Source: Plasmopara viticola
Taxonomy: Eukaryota > Oomycota > Peronosporomycetes > Peronosporales > Peronosporaceae
NCBI GenBank assembly: GCA_001695595.3
Contig: MBPM02000159.1
Coordinates: 30,965-94,964, forward strand
DNA length: 64,000 nt
Direction: 5' to 3'
How positions within the stretch are numbered: the first letter of the stretch is position 1; each line of letters begins with the position of its first letter. Positions 55,858 to 64,000 of this stretch are shown piece by piece. The notes under the pieces are model-generated. The model saw only the letters and a program-made list of their open reading frames with translations. It had not been told where the DNA came from and did not search any database. The translations under genes were made by a program, and so were the position numbers.

Positions 55858-57204
55858 ATGCTGGAAGCTGAAGAAGCATCTTCACCAGGGAATGCGATTC
55901 GGAATCAATGGATGGCAAACTTGCAAAAGAAACGATCAGCAGCAGCAGAAGGCACAGGGGCACCGATTGGCAATGGCAATCCATCCGCTATAAGTCTACA
56001 GTCTACTACCAGGTCCCATAGCAACAATAGAAGCAGCACTGTGAAAAAAAGCAGCCGCAGTCGCAGTGCCGCGTCACGTGCTGCGAAGAATCGGAACGCC
56101 GCGCAACTTGCGTACGAAAAGACGTTTCTCGCTCACAACAACGCGTGCAACAGTCAAATTGCCGCCATGTCTTCCGGCTTAATTGTTGATAGTCATATTG
56201 CACTGAGTGAAGGTGGTGGCCACAATTATGGACCGCCGTCTATGCTATTTAGGGGGTTGGATTGTTTTGAGCTTGAGTCGCCGTCGTTCTCGCAGCTAAT
56301 TTCTTCATCACTGGATGGAGACTTTCCTCTTACTTCCAAAGAGATAAGTAGAAAGGAAAAAAGCAGGTCGAAATGCTCGACGGGCCCAGGGTCGAAGAAG
56401 CGATCGACGTATTGCTTGGCCGTAGAAGTGGATGCCCCAAAGCCACGCACTCCTCGTCGGAAATTAAATAACGGCGCGGCTTCGTTCGATGATTTTGATC
56501 TTGATTATAGCATCACGCCAGGTTTCCCAGGTGTGGGGACACCTTCGAATTACCGGCTTGATCCTGCCATGAGTACGCGGCATCTTTGGGGTCAAGACGT
56601 CGACTTGGCTAGTGGTGGAGGGTACGCAGACACGTTTTTAGATATCCCAACGCCACGATTAGCGGACGTTCCGCTTGATCCCACGTCGAATCAATCGACG
56701 AATGATAGTGGGGAAAACACTCTATCGTCGGATGAGAATCAAAATGAGAAATTGGAACATCCTCGACTGATTCGCACAAATAGCGTCGAACAAGAAGGGT
56801 TGAGTTACTTTTTAGAGCAAACGAACTTGGATGAGGGGACTTCTGGCGATGACGTGTACCAGATGGCAACAACTTCTTTATTCAGCGCTCGCAAGTCACC
56901 CTTTTCAAGTAGCTCCTTCTTTGCTGGTAGTGTGACTCCACGGTCAGCTGCCGCAGCAGTGGACGAATGTTTTAGTCGGTCGACATTGAATTCGACGTGG
57001 CCAATGCCATCCGTGCCTTCTTCGCTGGGCTCCAAGTCGTGCTTGAAAACGATTTGCATGAACGCGCGAGAGTTGAAACACGCGCCGGAGTTTGAAACGT
57101 TGACGGATGAGTACAAATTGACGGACATTGATCACGAACTCGATAGCTTTTACTTGGAAACGATGGAAAGTATTGGCAACGACCTCAATCTTGTGTCCAA
57201 TTGA
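55858..57204 (+). CDS. Ser-rich hypothetical protein, at least 448 residues, probably longer at the N-terminus
   Basis: A long open frame from the ATG at 55858. The protein is rich in Ser, Asn and Thr, with a basic cluster (VKKSSRSRSAASRAAKNRN) around residue 65, an acidic C-terminus (YKLTDIDHELDSFYLETMES), and no membrane segment or known domain. The basic cluster could act as a nuclear signal (inference). A coding-like stretch directly upstream (55727-55845, containing ASGSDSFVSNFRRSSGTQRNIKSMLDLSDMTYKG) is in another frame. One missing base near 55845 would fuse the two, so the true start is probably near 55700. It is convergent with EMC5, whose stop is 167 bp away. Confidence 0.6.
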   Translation: MLEAEEASSPGNAIRNQWMANLQKKRSAAAEGTGAPIGNGNPSAISLQSTTRSHSNNRSSTVKKSSRSRSAASRAAKNRNAAQLAYEKTFLAHNNACNSQIAAMSSGLIVDSHIALSEGGGHNYGPPSMLFRGLDCFELESPSFSQLISSSLDGDFPLTSKEISRKEKSRSKCSTGPGSKKRSTYCLAVEVDAPKPRTPRRKLNNGAASFDDFDLDYSITPGFPGVGTPSNYRLDPAMSTRHLWGQDVDLASGGGYADTFLDIPTPRLADVPLDPTSNQSTNDSGENTLSSDENQNEKLEHPRLIRTNSVEQEGLSYFLEQTNLDEGTSGDDVYQMATTSLFSARKSPFSSSSFFAGSVTPRSAAAAVDECFSRSTLNSTWPMPSVPSSLGSKSCLKTICMNARELKHAPEFETLTDEYKLTDIDHELDSFYLETMESIGNDLNLVSN

Positions 57205-57370
57205 CGAAAGGTGGAGCTTTTTAGAAACTAGAACACGAATTAATTTTTAATTTTAAATTATGAAAATAGAACGGAAATATATATTTATCATGAATGACAT
57301 CACGTTGGAACCTCATTCACGGAGTGGGAACGGTCGAAATATATTTCCATTCTCCTTTGTTGATTATTTG

Positions 57371-57894
57371 TCACATGACGCGCTTGTGTAGCGCTTGGCC
57401 GCGGTGATTGAACACGTGAAAGTCGGGACTTGAGATAACAGTGGCCAGCGACCTGGAAGGAATGACACGAGTTTTAGTCTCGAAAGTGATATTGACCCAT
57501 TTTTATATGCAATCGACTGCACATACCTCGATTGCATGGCGTCATTAGACCGGATGGGTAGGATCTCTCCACATGTGAGCAAAACGCCCACCAGCGAGAT
57601 CATGAAGGCTGCCACGAGCTCCGCCACAACCTTAATGTATTAAGCCTTGTAGGCAAAATCTTTTTTGTGGAGTAAAATATCATTAAGTACCTCGATGGGC
57701 GGCATTTGTGCGTCCGCTGTCTCAGTCAGCTTGACATACGACTCATCTTTGAAAGTCATTATCACTGCGGTTAGTAGACGAAAGAAGTGCGTCTCAAGGT
57801 AGAAATACAGAAGCGTACACTGCACTGAATAGTAACCGGCGTGCACGAGTAATAATGCCCCTACTACGATCAGAAGCTTGCCGAGGAGCGCCAT
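57371..57894 (-). CDS. EMC5: ER membrane protein complex subunit 5 / membrane magnesium transporter family, four exons
   Basis: Exons on the minus strand: 57819-57894 (or from 57933), 57691-57764, 57527-57630 and 57371-57452. Introns are 54, 60 and 74 nt with GT-AG ends and matching phases. The 111-residue product has the EMC5/MMGT layout: a first membrane helix (LLIVVGALLLVHAGYYS), a polar loop with TETADAQMPPIEV, a second helix (AAFMISLVGVLLTCGE), and a C-terminal HVFNHRG block that is a hallmark of the family. EMC inserts tail-anchored and multipass proteins into the ER membrane. I prefer the Met at 57894, which aligns with the family start. The upstream ATG at 57933 gives 124 residues but lies inside the terminal repeat of a MITE-like element. 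Confidence 0.88.
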
Positions 57895-57917
57895 CTGTCC
57901 AATTTCGATAACTTTTA

Positions 57918-58543
57918 GAGCCGCGTTATCCATCCCCCCCCCTTTCATTATATATCTCCCAGTTTTGTGATTGGCTTATAATCTAAACGATCGATTAGGT
58001 AAAACTCGGGCTCGGTATTCTAAATACTCCCATCTATAACACGAGTTAATTGATTTTCTTCTATAATGCGCGCTATAGAGTATTGTTAACTCTTGAAGAC
58101 TGCTCGAACGTTCATTTTTTTATCTTAAAGGTATAGAGTTGCGCGACGGGAGAGTGTAGAGCCTTGTGCTGACAATTTCATATTGAGAAGCCCGTGCTTG
58201 CAATTGAAACGTGGTCTTGGCCTGTTCAATCGTTGCATAGGTCATTTCGGTTGAAGATGGTAACATGGTCATTGTCTCAAGAGCGAATGAGTGTTCGTAG
58301 GAGAGGGCAATTGTTTGAAAGAGTGTGAGTGTGAATGTGGATGTGAGCGTGAATGTGAGGAATGTAACGTACTGTGGATGGTGAAGTAAACAGCAAAAGA
58401 GGTTAAGAGGAAAGTGGCGTCACAAACATCTAAATACCAACTGAGTTTTAGCCAACTCAGTAGGTTATTTAATTAGCCAATCACAAAAATGGGGTTAGAT
58501 AATGAAATAGGGGATATATAATGAAATGGGGGTAACGCGGCTC
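57918..58543. mobile_element. MITE-like element with long terminal inverted repeats, about 626 bp
   Basis: The left end (GAGCCGCGTTA, then TTTCATTATATATC and TTTTGTGATTGGCT) is the near reverse complement of the right end (AGCCAATCACAAAA, GATATATAATGAAAT, TAACGCGGCTC). Similarity extends inward for roughly 120 bp on each side. No transposase frame lies between. No clear target-site duplication is visible at the edges I chose. It fills most of the space between EMC5 and the VPS9 gene, and its left repeat overlaps the first codons of the longer EMC5 frame. Confidence 0.75.
58321..58364 (+). repeat. Simple repeat, GTGAATGTGA-type
   Basis: Imperfect reiterations of GTGTGAGT/GTGAATGT inside the MITE-like element. 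Confidence 0.8.
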
Positions 58544-58668
58544 CAACTTTTATGTGTCTGTCCTATTCTATAAACTAATATCTAACTTGCTCATATTAAT
58601 ACATAAGATGAAGCTGTAAACACCTCATACTTGATACATAATCCGTTTCATTCTCAAGAGAGCTCTTC

Positions 58669-60230
58669 ATGTTCTGGAATCGAGGCAGCAATGCCGCCAC
58701 GACGTCCGCCACAGATAGTACTACGTTGCCTCACCAATCATATCAAAATGTACAGCCTTCAGTGCCTTCGAAGATGTCCGTTGCACCGTCGTACGTGTTG
58801 TCTGAGCAGCGCCGCAATGAGCTGTTGATGGCTGCACGTACCAATCGTGTGTCTTGGGTCGACGGCGTGGATCAGCACACGACTCAGGCGCTTGGAGTCA
58901 ATGTAAACGGATTCTCAGATAGCTTTACCGCTTCAGTCACTTCAAGCCATTGCCACGAAGCTTTAGTGAGCATTAACGAAGAAATGACCAAGTTTTTTAC
59001 AAGCTTAGACGACTTGAAGCACAAAATTTTGCCGCAACTAACCGAGGAACTTCAGCCAGCTTCAGATGCTTATAACTCAAAACGGTATCGAACTTTACTG
59101 CAAGAATTGCGCGAGCAGGAGAGATTCCTTGATCAATGGCAGCGCTCGCATAATCCGCGAACGAAGCACTTGACGGGTCATGACCGAGAGATGGCATTTC
59201 TGATTGGATTTCGAGAGCTCATGACACTGTTGAAAAGTGCGCAAGCTGCGGAACTTGTGTACCGTATTCAATCCTTTGTGAAGCGAGCAGAAGTATGGGA
59301 TTTGCAGTCTATGCTTAAGGCAGTTGCTGCAAGAGATCGACCGGGAGGAAAGGTTCAAGATTTTGTGAAAAAGGTGGTCGAGCAGATCAAGCACAGCAAA
59401 ACTTTGAGAGCTTTGCTACAAGGAGATGACGAAGATCACAAAAGGCAAGGCACGTTTCTTCATGTGCGAGACGTGAATGGAGAAGATTACTTCACGAAGT
59501 GTTGGAGGCGTTTTTAATGGAAAAGTTGTATGCCAAGACTTTAAGTCCGTCGAAGGAAGTGGTGGAACAAGACGAAGCGTTTCACGATCGTGTCAACTTG
59601 CTGGGATTCGTTACATTTAAACACTTGGATCTACCAGTCCCAAAGACAAAAGAGCACGAACAAACATGGTTTCGACTGGCAAAGCAACTTGAAGCCATGA
59701 CGTTATGTCCGAGTCCGCGTCGCAAGATGGACAGTGTGTTGCGACTTTGTCAAGACTTGACGACGTTTTTAAAGGCGCAAAATGGCGGCAGGTTTCCATC
59801 TGCCGACGAGTTTTTGCCAGCTTTGATATTTGTCGTGTTACGAGCCAACCCGTGCGAAATGAAGCGCAACGTGGCTTTTATCTTGGAATATCGGAATCCA
59901 GCAAAATTAGTGTCTGAGCCTGGATATTTTTTCACCCATTTGGTCTCCAGTGTAGCTTTTCTTGAGGAAGTCAATGGTTCATGCCTTACGATCTCATCCG
60001 ACGAATTTGACGAGGGATTACGTCGCAGCAAAGAGAATCTCCGACTGAAAAAAATGCACCTTGAAACTGATCATGACACGGTCAGTATCGAAGCTTTTAA
60101 CGCTTCAGCTGATACACTTGATGATCAGCAATCACTTCCTTTTGATTCTGATAGTTTTGCGGAAGAAGCAGAAGAATTGCGGTGCCCAACAGTGCTTGAA
60201 GTTCGTGCAAGACGCGTGAGTTACATGTGA
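58669..60230 (+). CDS. VPS9-domain protein, predicted Rab5-family GEF, broken by one frameshift
   Basis: Two frames, 58669-59517 and 59463-60230, join into one protein of about 519 residues. The N-terminal half is mostly helical (NEEMTKFFTSLDDLKHKI, then LQELREQERFLDQWQR). The second frame carries the helical bundle (HEVLEAFLMEKLY) and the VPS9 core (MDSVLRLCQDLTTFL, SADEFLPALIFVVLRANP, GYFFTHLVSSVAFLEEV). That is the catalytic module that loads GTP onto Rab5/Vps21 on endosomes. The frame is lost at about 59488-59493, where one missing base would restore NGED-LLHEVLEAF. No intron of the size used elsewhere here fits the gap. This is either an indel error or a recent inactivation. The C-terminal tail is acidic, without a ubiquitin-binding or RUN domain visible. 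Confidence 0.83.
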
Positions 60231-60573
60231 GAAGAATTTTGCGCCTTTGTAGCACCTTTGCTAGGTTTAGTTTTTTTTCAAATATTTCTGACGAATATTA
60301 AGACTAGATTTTGAGTAAGGGTCATCAAAAGCACAAAAAGAGGTTGCTCGCCCTCAGTGACTTAAAACGTGTCTAATTTGCAGACACACGCTAGTTGTAT
60401 GGCACCAGATGGGCTAGAAAAAGCTGAAGTATATGATATAAGACCTGGCTTTCCGAAGAACGTCACTTCGGACGACATGCATGACCGGTTCAAGGTTGGA
60501 GTTGCAATGACGAAATATTCGGAGTAGTGGTAGCGATAAAATGAGTCTATCGTATATTTTTGTGTAGCTCCAC

Positions 60574-60801
60574 TTGTACACTTCAGAAAAAAAAATCAGT
60601 CAGAACCCTCTTTTAGACTACGATCTGGCCTTTCCTCTCTTGCCAGATGCTTTATATGCAGTAACCCAAAGCGTACATTCCACGGCGCTCCCGCCCGCTG
60701 CGCAACTAGAACGCATTTTAATGCTTTTGTTTGTGCGTTCCATGCTCAAAGGTGAGGAAGTGCTAGCGCTGGACATACACACAGCTGACCATCCGTATTG
60801 A
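60574..60801 (+). CDS. Hypothetical short frame, 75 codons
   Basis: The segment after codon 12 (PLLDYDLAFPLLPDAL, then LERILMLLFVRSMLKGEEV) has protein-like composition, but the start is in a poly-A stretch. A separate 39-codon frame (60400-60519, MAPDGLEKAEVYDIRPGFP) lies just upstream. They may be exons or relics of one gene. No family recognised. Confidence 0.25.
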   Translation: MYTSEKKISQNPLLDYDLAFPLLPDALYAVTQSVHSTALPPAAQLERILMLLFVRSMLKGEEVLALDIHTADHPY

Positions 60802-60952
60802 TCCAAACCTTTGTCGACTGCACGTGTAATGATGCCGGGACCGTGGTCTGAGGTTAGTATAAAAACCGGAAGCCAGAGTCGCTAAAAGATACCTCCTATA
60901 TTCACTTCCTATTAAAGGGTGATATCGTATCTGCAGCATCTAGTCTGATAAC

Positions 60953-61225
60953 TCATTTCCAAGAACGATTAATATAGGCAAAGACAAGTACAGCGATAAG
61001 ACTTTCAATTGTGTCAATCTCACGATCCAAAATAGTATCGCTGGTTGCAAACGCGCGATAGACCCTACCACAGCAAATTATTTGTATTGGGAAAGATACA
61101 AAGTCAATCCCGACGACAAGATCCAATAAATATATAGTCATATAATATCGCCAAGCAAACAAAGACACGACGTCTGCATACTCAAAGGTCCAAAAAAATA
61201 GAATATTGATGCTGCTCCGATGTAG
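60953..61225. other. Region before the second polymerase relic
   Basis: The plus strand has a readable stretch (RAIDPTTANYLYWERYKVNPDD, near 61050-61115) without a start. The 92-codon minus-strand frame is probably its antisense. It may belong to the same virus-like element. Confidence 0.3.
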
Positions 61226-62330
61226 CATCACCTACCGTGTTAAGGTACGCGGGAGAACTGGTAAGGTGGTATATGTAAGCAACATTTTCCGCCCTACCAA
61301 CCAGAAGCTGGTCGCTAGGCCGTGCAAAAAGACACTGAATGGACACAGACTTGAAAATTGACACCAAATTTAGTTCTTACAACGGGACACACACGGAGTC
61401 GCACCTGTGTGAAGGTACCCAACCTGCTGAGTTCCGCGACAAGCTGAGAAACGTCCTTGTAGGCCAAACTAACGCCTTCAAGGTGAACATTTCTCTTGGC
61501 TACGATCTCGTAAGCCTAACGGATGGAGATTTTACTCCGTACTGGGACCCGAATTTAGCTAATGTTGACGTAGCCTAACGGATGGAGATCTTACTCCGTA
61601 CGGGGACCCGAATTTAGCTAATGTTGACGTATTTGAGACCCCTTTTTCTATTGGCAGTCGATTCGATAATCTTAAAAAAATCATCTCAGAGATCAGGTCG
61701 ATGATGTTGACGAGCGCGCTTAGCAATCCCAATACAAGGTATTAGCTGAAGTCAATTGCCGGGTTCAAAATTTACATCTACTTCCGTGAGCATGCATTTG
61801 GTGATAGTGAAGCTGACATCCCTAAGGTTATTTGCGACAACAAGCACGTACTCAACTTCTCAAAAACCAACAACAAGTGTGTGCTCCGCTGTATTCCGTG
61901 GTTCTTGAGTCAGCATATTAGGAAAGATCCTCGACGGATCCAAGCTCAAATAACGGAAATATTCAAGAGTTACTCCTCCTACTGAAGTATTATCTCTTCG
62001 CTTACGCTGTACAGTGATTCTCAATCAATTGATCGTTCACAGCTCGACGAAATTGAGGATATATTCATTCAGGTAATTACGCCTGCTCTATGGATGTAAA
62101 AGCCGAACATTTTGAGTGTATCCGTCGTTCAGAGAGAAGTGGGTGGTTGTGGATATCCTTTTCCATGAGAACCATGCTCTATACATCAATAACATTGATA
62201 TAGTTTAGTCCAAGAACCAATGCTTAGAGTGTGAGATGGTTTTTGTTGACTCTGCCAAGCTACGGGACCATAGCAAAAGTCAATGTGAGCACGTAAACAT
62301 AAAAAAAATTCCCGCTGAACCAACTATCTA
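61226..62330 (+). pseudogene. Second relic of Polinton-type family-B DNA polymerase
   Basis: Block-by-block parallel to 17058-18262: TYRVKVRG near 61226; SYNGTHTESHLCEGTQ near 61375; NAFKVNISLGYDLV near 61467; FREHAFGDSEADIP near 61775; TNNKCVLRCIPWFL near 61868; DILFHENHALYINNIDIV near 62155; and a C2H2-like segment (CLECEMVFVDSAKLRDHSK) near 62225. Stops, frameshifts and a 59-bp tandem duplication interrupt it. The exonuclease and polymerase domains that should follow are not recognisable. It is a different and slightly better preserved copy than the first relic. Confidence 0.72.
61513..61630 (+). repeat. 59-bp tandem duplication inside the polymerase relic
   Basis: The 59 bases from 61513 are repeated at 61572 with two substitutions. 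The length is not a multiple of three, so it shifts the frame. Confidence 0.92.
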
Positions 62331-64000
62331 TAGACCAGTCCAAACATTATAAGATCAATGCTAATTAAGTAATCGATCAGGAATGCTAACCAATACATCA
62401 ATTTCTTCATTGTTTACACCAGTCAGGTTCTGTTGTTTTCCCCAGAACGCAAGTTCGATTTGCCGAAAATTTTGGTTATGTGAGGCGATTTAAATTGATT
62501 ATTGGACAGCTCAATCCCGCCCCTCAAGTTGATAGCGTGAAATTAGATAGTGTCCCTACTGACGTGATCGATGTCTGCCCGATTTAAGATTGCGACTTGG
62601 AAAGCGTTGTTGCTAAGATAGATGACGGACAGTGATCGTTCGCGAAGCTCCAGTGAAGACTAGATTAACTCCAACTGTTAGCCCTGTGAGTGTTTTCAAG
62701 GATGTGATACCCTTTGGAGTCGCTGTAGATATCGCTCCTGTGAACGTAGTCACTGAAATCGATGACAGGCCGGTTATGATACAGTAAACAATAAATTACC
62801 AGCAATTGTGAGCTTTAATACTGGTTTGCGCTGCCGTCTCTAGCGTATCAGTGATCTGGGTAGCAGCCAGGGAGCTGATCGTTTCGAACTCACTGAATGC
62901 TCTTGATACAAGTGCTTTGTTAATAGTGGCTATTTCGGGCGTGATACTGACTTTGTATGAGGAGCAGATGATAGTTAAAACATTTCGAATCAGGCTGCTA
63001 CAAGGTAATGCCCCAATTCCGCTGTATATAGATTTAATGCTGGGTTGTGGATATTTAATATAAGAAATTGGTCGAGGATAAGAGATACCTGAACCCATAT
63101 TTGTTTTAGTCTCGAGGTAAGACAAGATCATGAGCGGTATTCCCGACTGATCAACCTCTATCCCAAGCTATATCTAAGATGTATCGCGGGGCGTAGGGTG
63201 GCTAGCCCTTCAAAGGATCAGATTTTGCTTGTAAATTCTGTAAATAGTAAAACACGCTTAAATTTTGACCGACGAGTTGATGTGGCGCAAATAAAAAAAG
63301 AATACATTCTTTCAGGTCGGATCGATTTGATATGCTCCAGCATTTACAAAGCTGCCTGAATGCTGCGATCGACACCATCGTAGGCAAAATTACCATCGAA
63401 GAGATTGATACTGGTTCAGATGTAGTAGCCCGTTGTTGGGTCTTCAATCAAAAAACTTGTGTTTAGACGTTGCATCGCGACAATATTATGTTCCGAAATG
63501 TGCATAATGATGCTTTAAACTGCGCAAACAACATCGCGGAAGTCGGCGACTGATCTAGGTAATGAGTATTCTCAAGCAGGGCTGCACTTATCTTGGATTC
63601 GGTGTGTTGAGTCTTAGTTGACGATAAAAGCACATGCGTTTCTGCTATACTTGTGTTACTATTTGCCTTCTAATAAATACTCTGTGGTAGCATATATGAT
63701 GGCAAAACTGAAGATGACAGATCAACGAAGGATAAAATTCAATAAAAAGAGTAAAGACAGTCATAAGCGCAGCATTTTTAAGTCGTTCACGACACCCAAG
63801 ACATAAGTAGCGCCCTATTCTTTATCTTGCAAAGCTATGTTACCCGCACATTGTTACCTGCCTATAAAATTGCACAGTGTCTTGGCAATTTTTACCCGAA
63901 CTTGGTAGTGCTGTGCTACCCAACTTTTGTTCGTAAGAGAATGAACGCCTTCTACCAGCCAGCTTAACGAGGCCCTTTAATTGGCTTTTGGTGCATGGTT
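62331..64000 (+). other. Further decayed sequence, possibly of the same virus-like element
   Basis: Readable plus-strand stretches include RFKLIIGQLNPAPQVDSV (near 62490), VFKDVIPFGVAVDIAPVNVV (near 62692) and a hydrophobic 70-codon frame at 62851-63063 (ALLIVAISGVILTLYEEQM). A basic 62-codon frame lies at 63618-63806. None has a convincing family match by eye. They could be structural genes of the element that supplied the polymerase, but this is conjecture. Confidence 0.3.

Noticed and set aside
59401..59500. An intron joining the two halves of the VPS9 gene
   Set aside because: The only GT-AG pairs that restore the frame would be about 13 or 32 nt long, well below the 50-75 nt introns in neighbouring genes. 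A one-base indel is simpler.
1..64000. CRISPR array, bacterial operon, riboswitch or rRNA
   Set aside because: No regularly spaced repeats with unique spacers, no ribosomal RNA stretches and no prokaryotic gene order were seen. The sequence is clearly eukaryotic nuclear DNA.

Overview
The window looks like a repeat-rich stretch of an oomycete nuclear genome (Peronosporales, downy mildew or Phytophthora type). The reasons are short 50-75 nt GT-AG introns in the host genes, dense Ty1/copia retrotransposons, relics of a virus-like protein-primed DNA polymerase, and a candidate secreted peptide. A chaperonin-like gene of the Bardet-Biedl (BBS) type hints at a flagellate, zoospore-forming species such as Plasmopara. 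The species call is inference.

Layout. 1-4393: a minus-strand copia element with 146-bp LTRs. 4394-16610: palindrome A, two 5.53-kb inverted arms around a 1,165-bp spacer (9920-11084). Each arm carries a copia element, head to head with its 5' LTR facing the spacer. 16611-20340: decayed DNA, including a relic of a Polinton-type family-B DNA polymerase. 20355-21244: the 3' end of a different copia lineage. 21245-24700: mostly anonymous, with a MAPEG pseudogene inside a direct repeat and a small secreted peptide. 24700-26470: an unclassified repeat family. 26471-43493: palindrome B, two 7.93-kb inverted arms around a 1,164-bp spacer (34402-35565) homologous to spacer A, again with one copia element per arm.

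43561-47321: gene island 1, with a MAPEG protein, a PHYHD1-type dioxygenase and a six-exon chaperonin-like gene. 47322-55640: gene-poor, with only weak relics. 55700-60230: gene island 2, with a Ser-rich hypothetical protein, EMC5/MMGT with three introns, and a VPS9-domain Rab GEF. A MITE-like element sits between the last two and overlaps the apparent EMC5 start. 60953-64000: a second relic of the same polymerase.

The main result is the pair of palindromes. They share the copia-spacer-copia core, but the outer arm sequences differ between A and B while being mirrored within each. Mutations are shared by the two arms of one palindrome and absent from the other, as expected from arm-to-arm gene conversion or repeated inverted duplication. 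All four core copia copies carry the same gag deletion. Their 277-bp LTRs carry a heat-shock-element array and CRE/ATF (TGACGTCA) sites. Their primer-binding sites match the anticodon arm of tRNA-Asn. Single-base frameshifts in otherwise normal host genes suggest some residual indel error, so the palindromes need checking on raw long reads.
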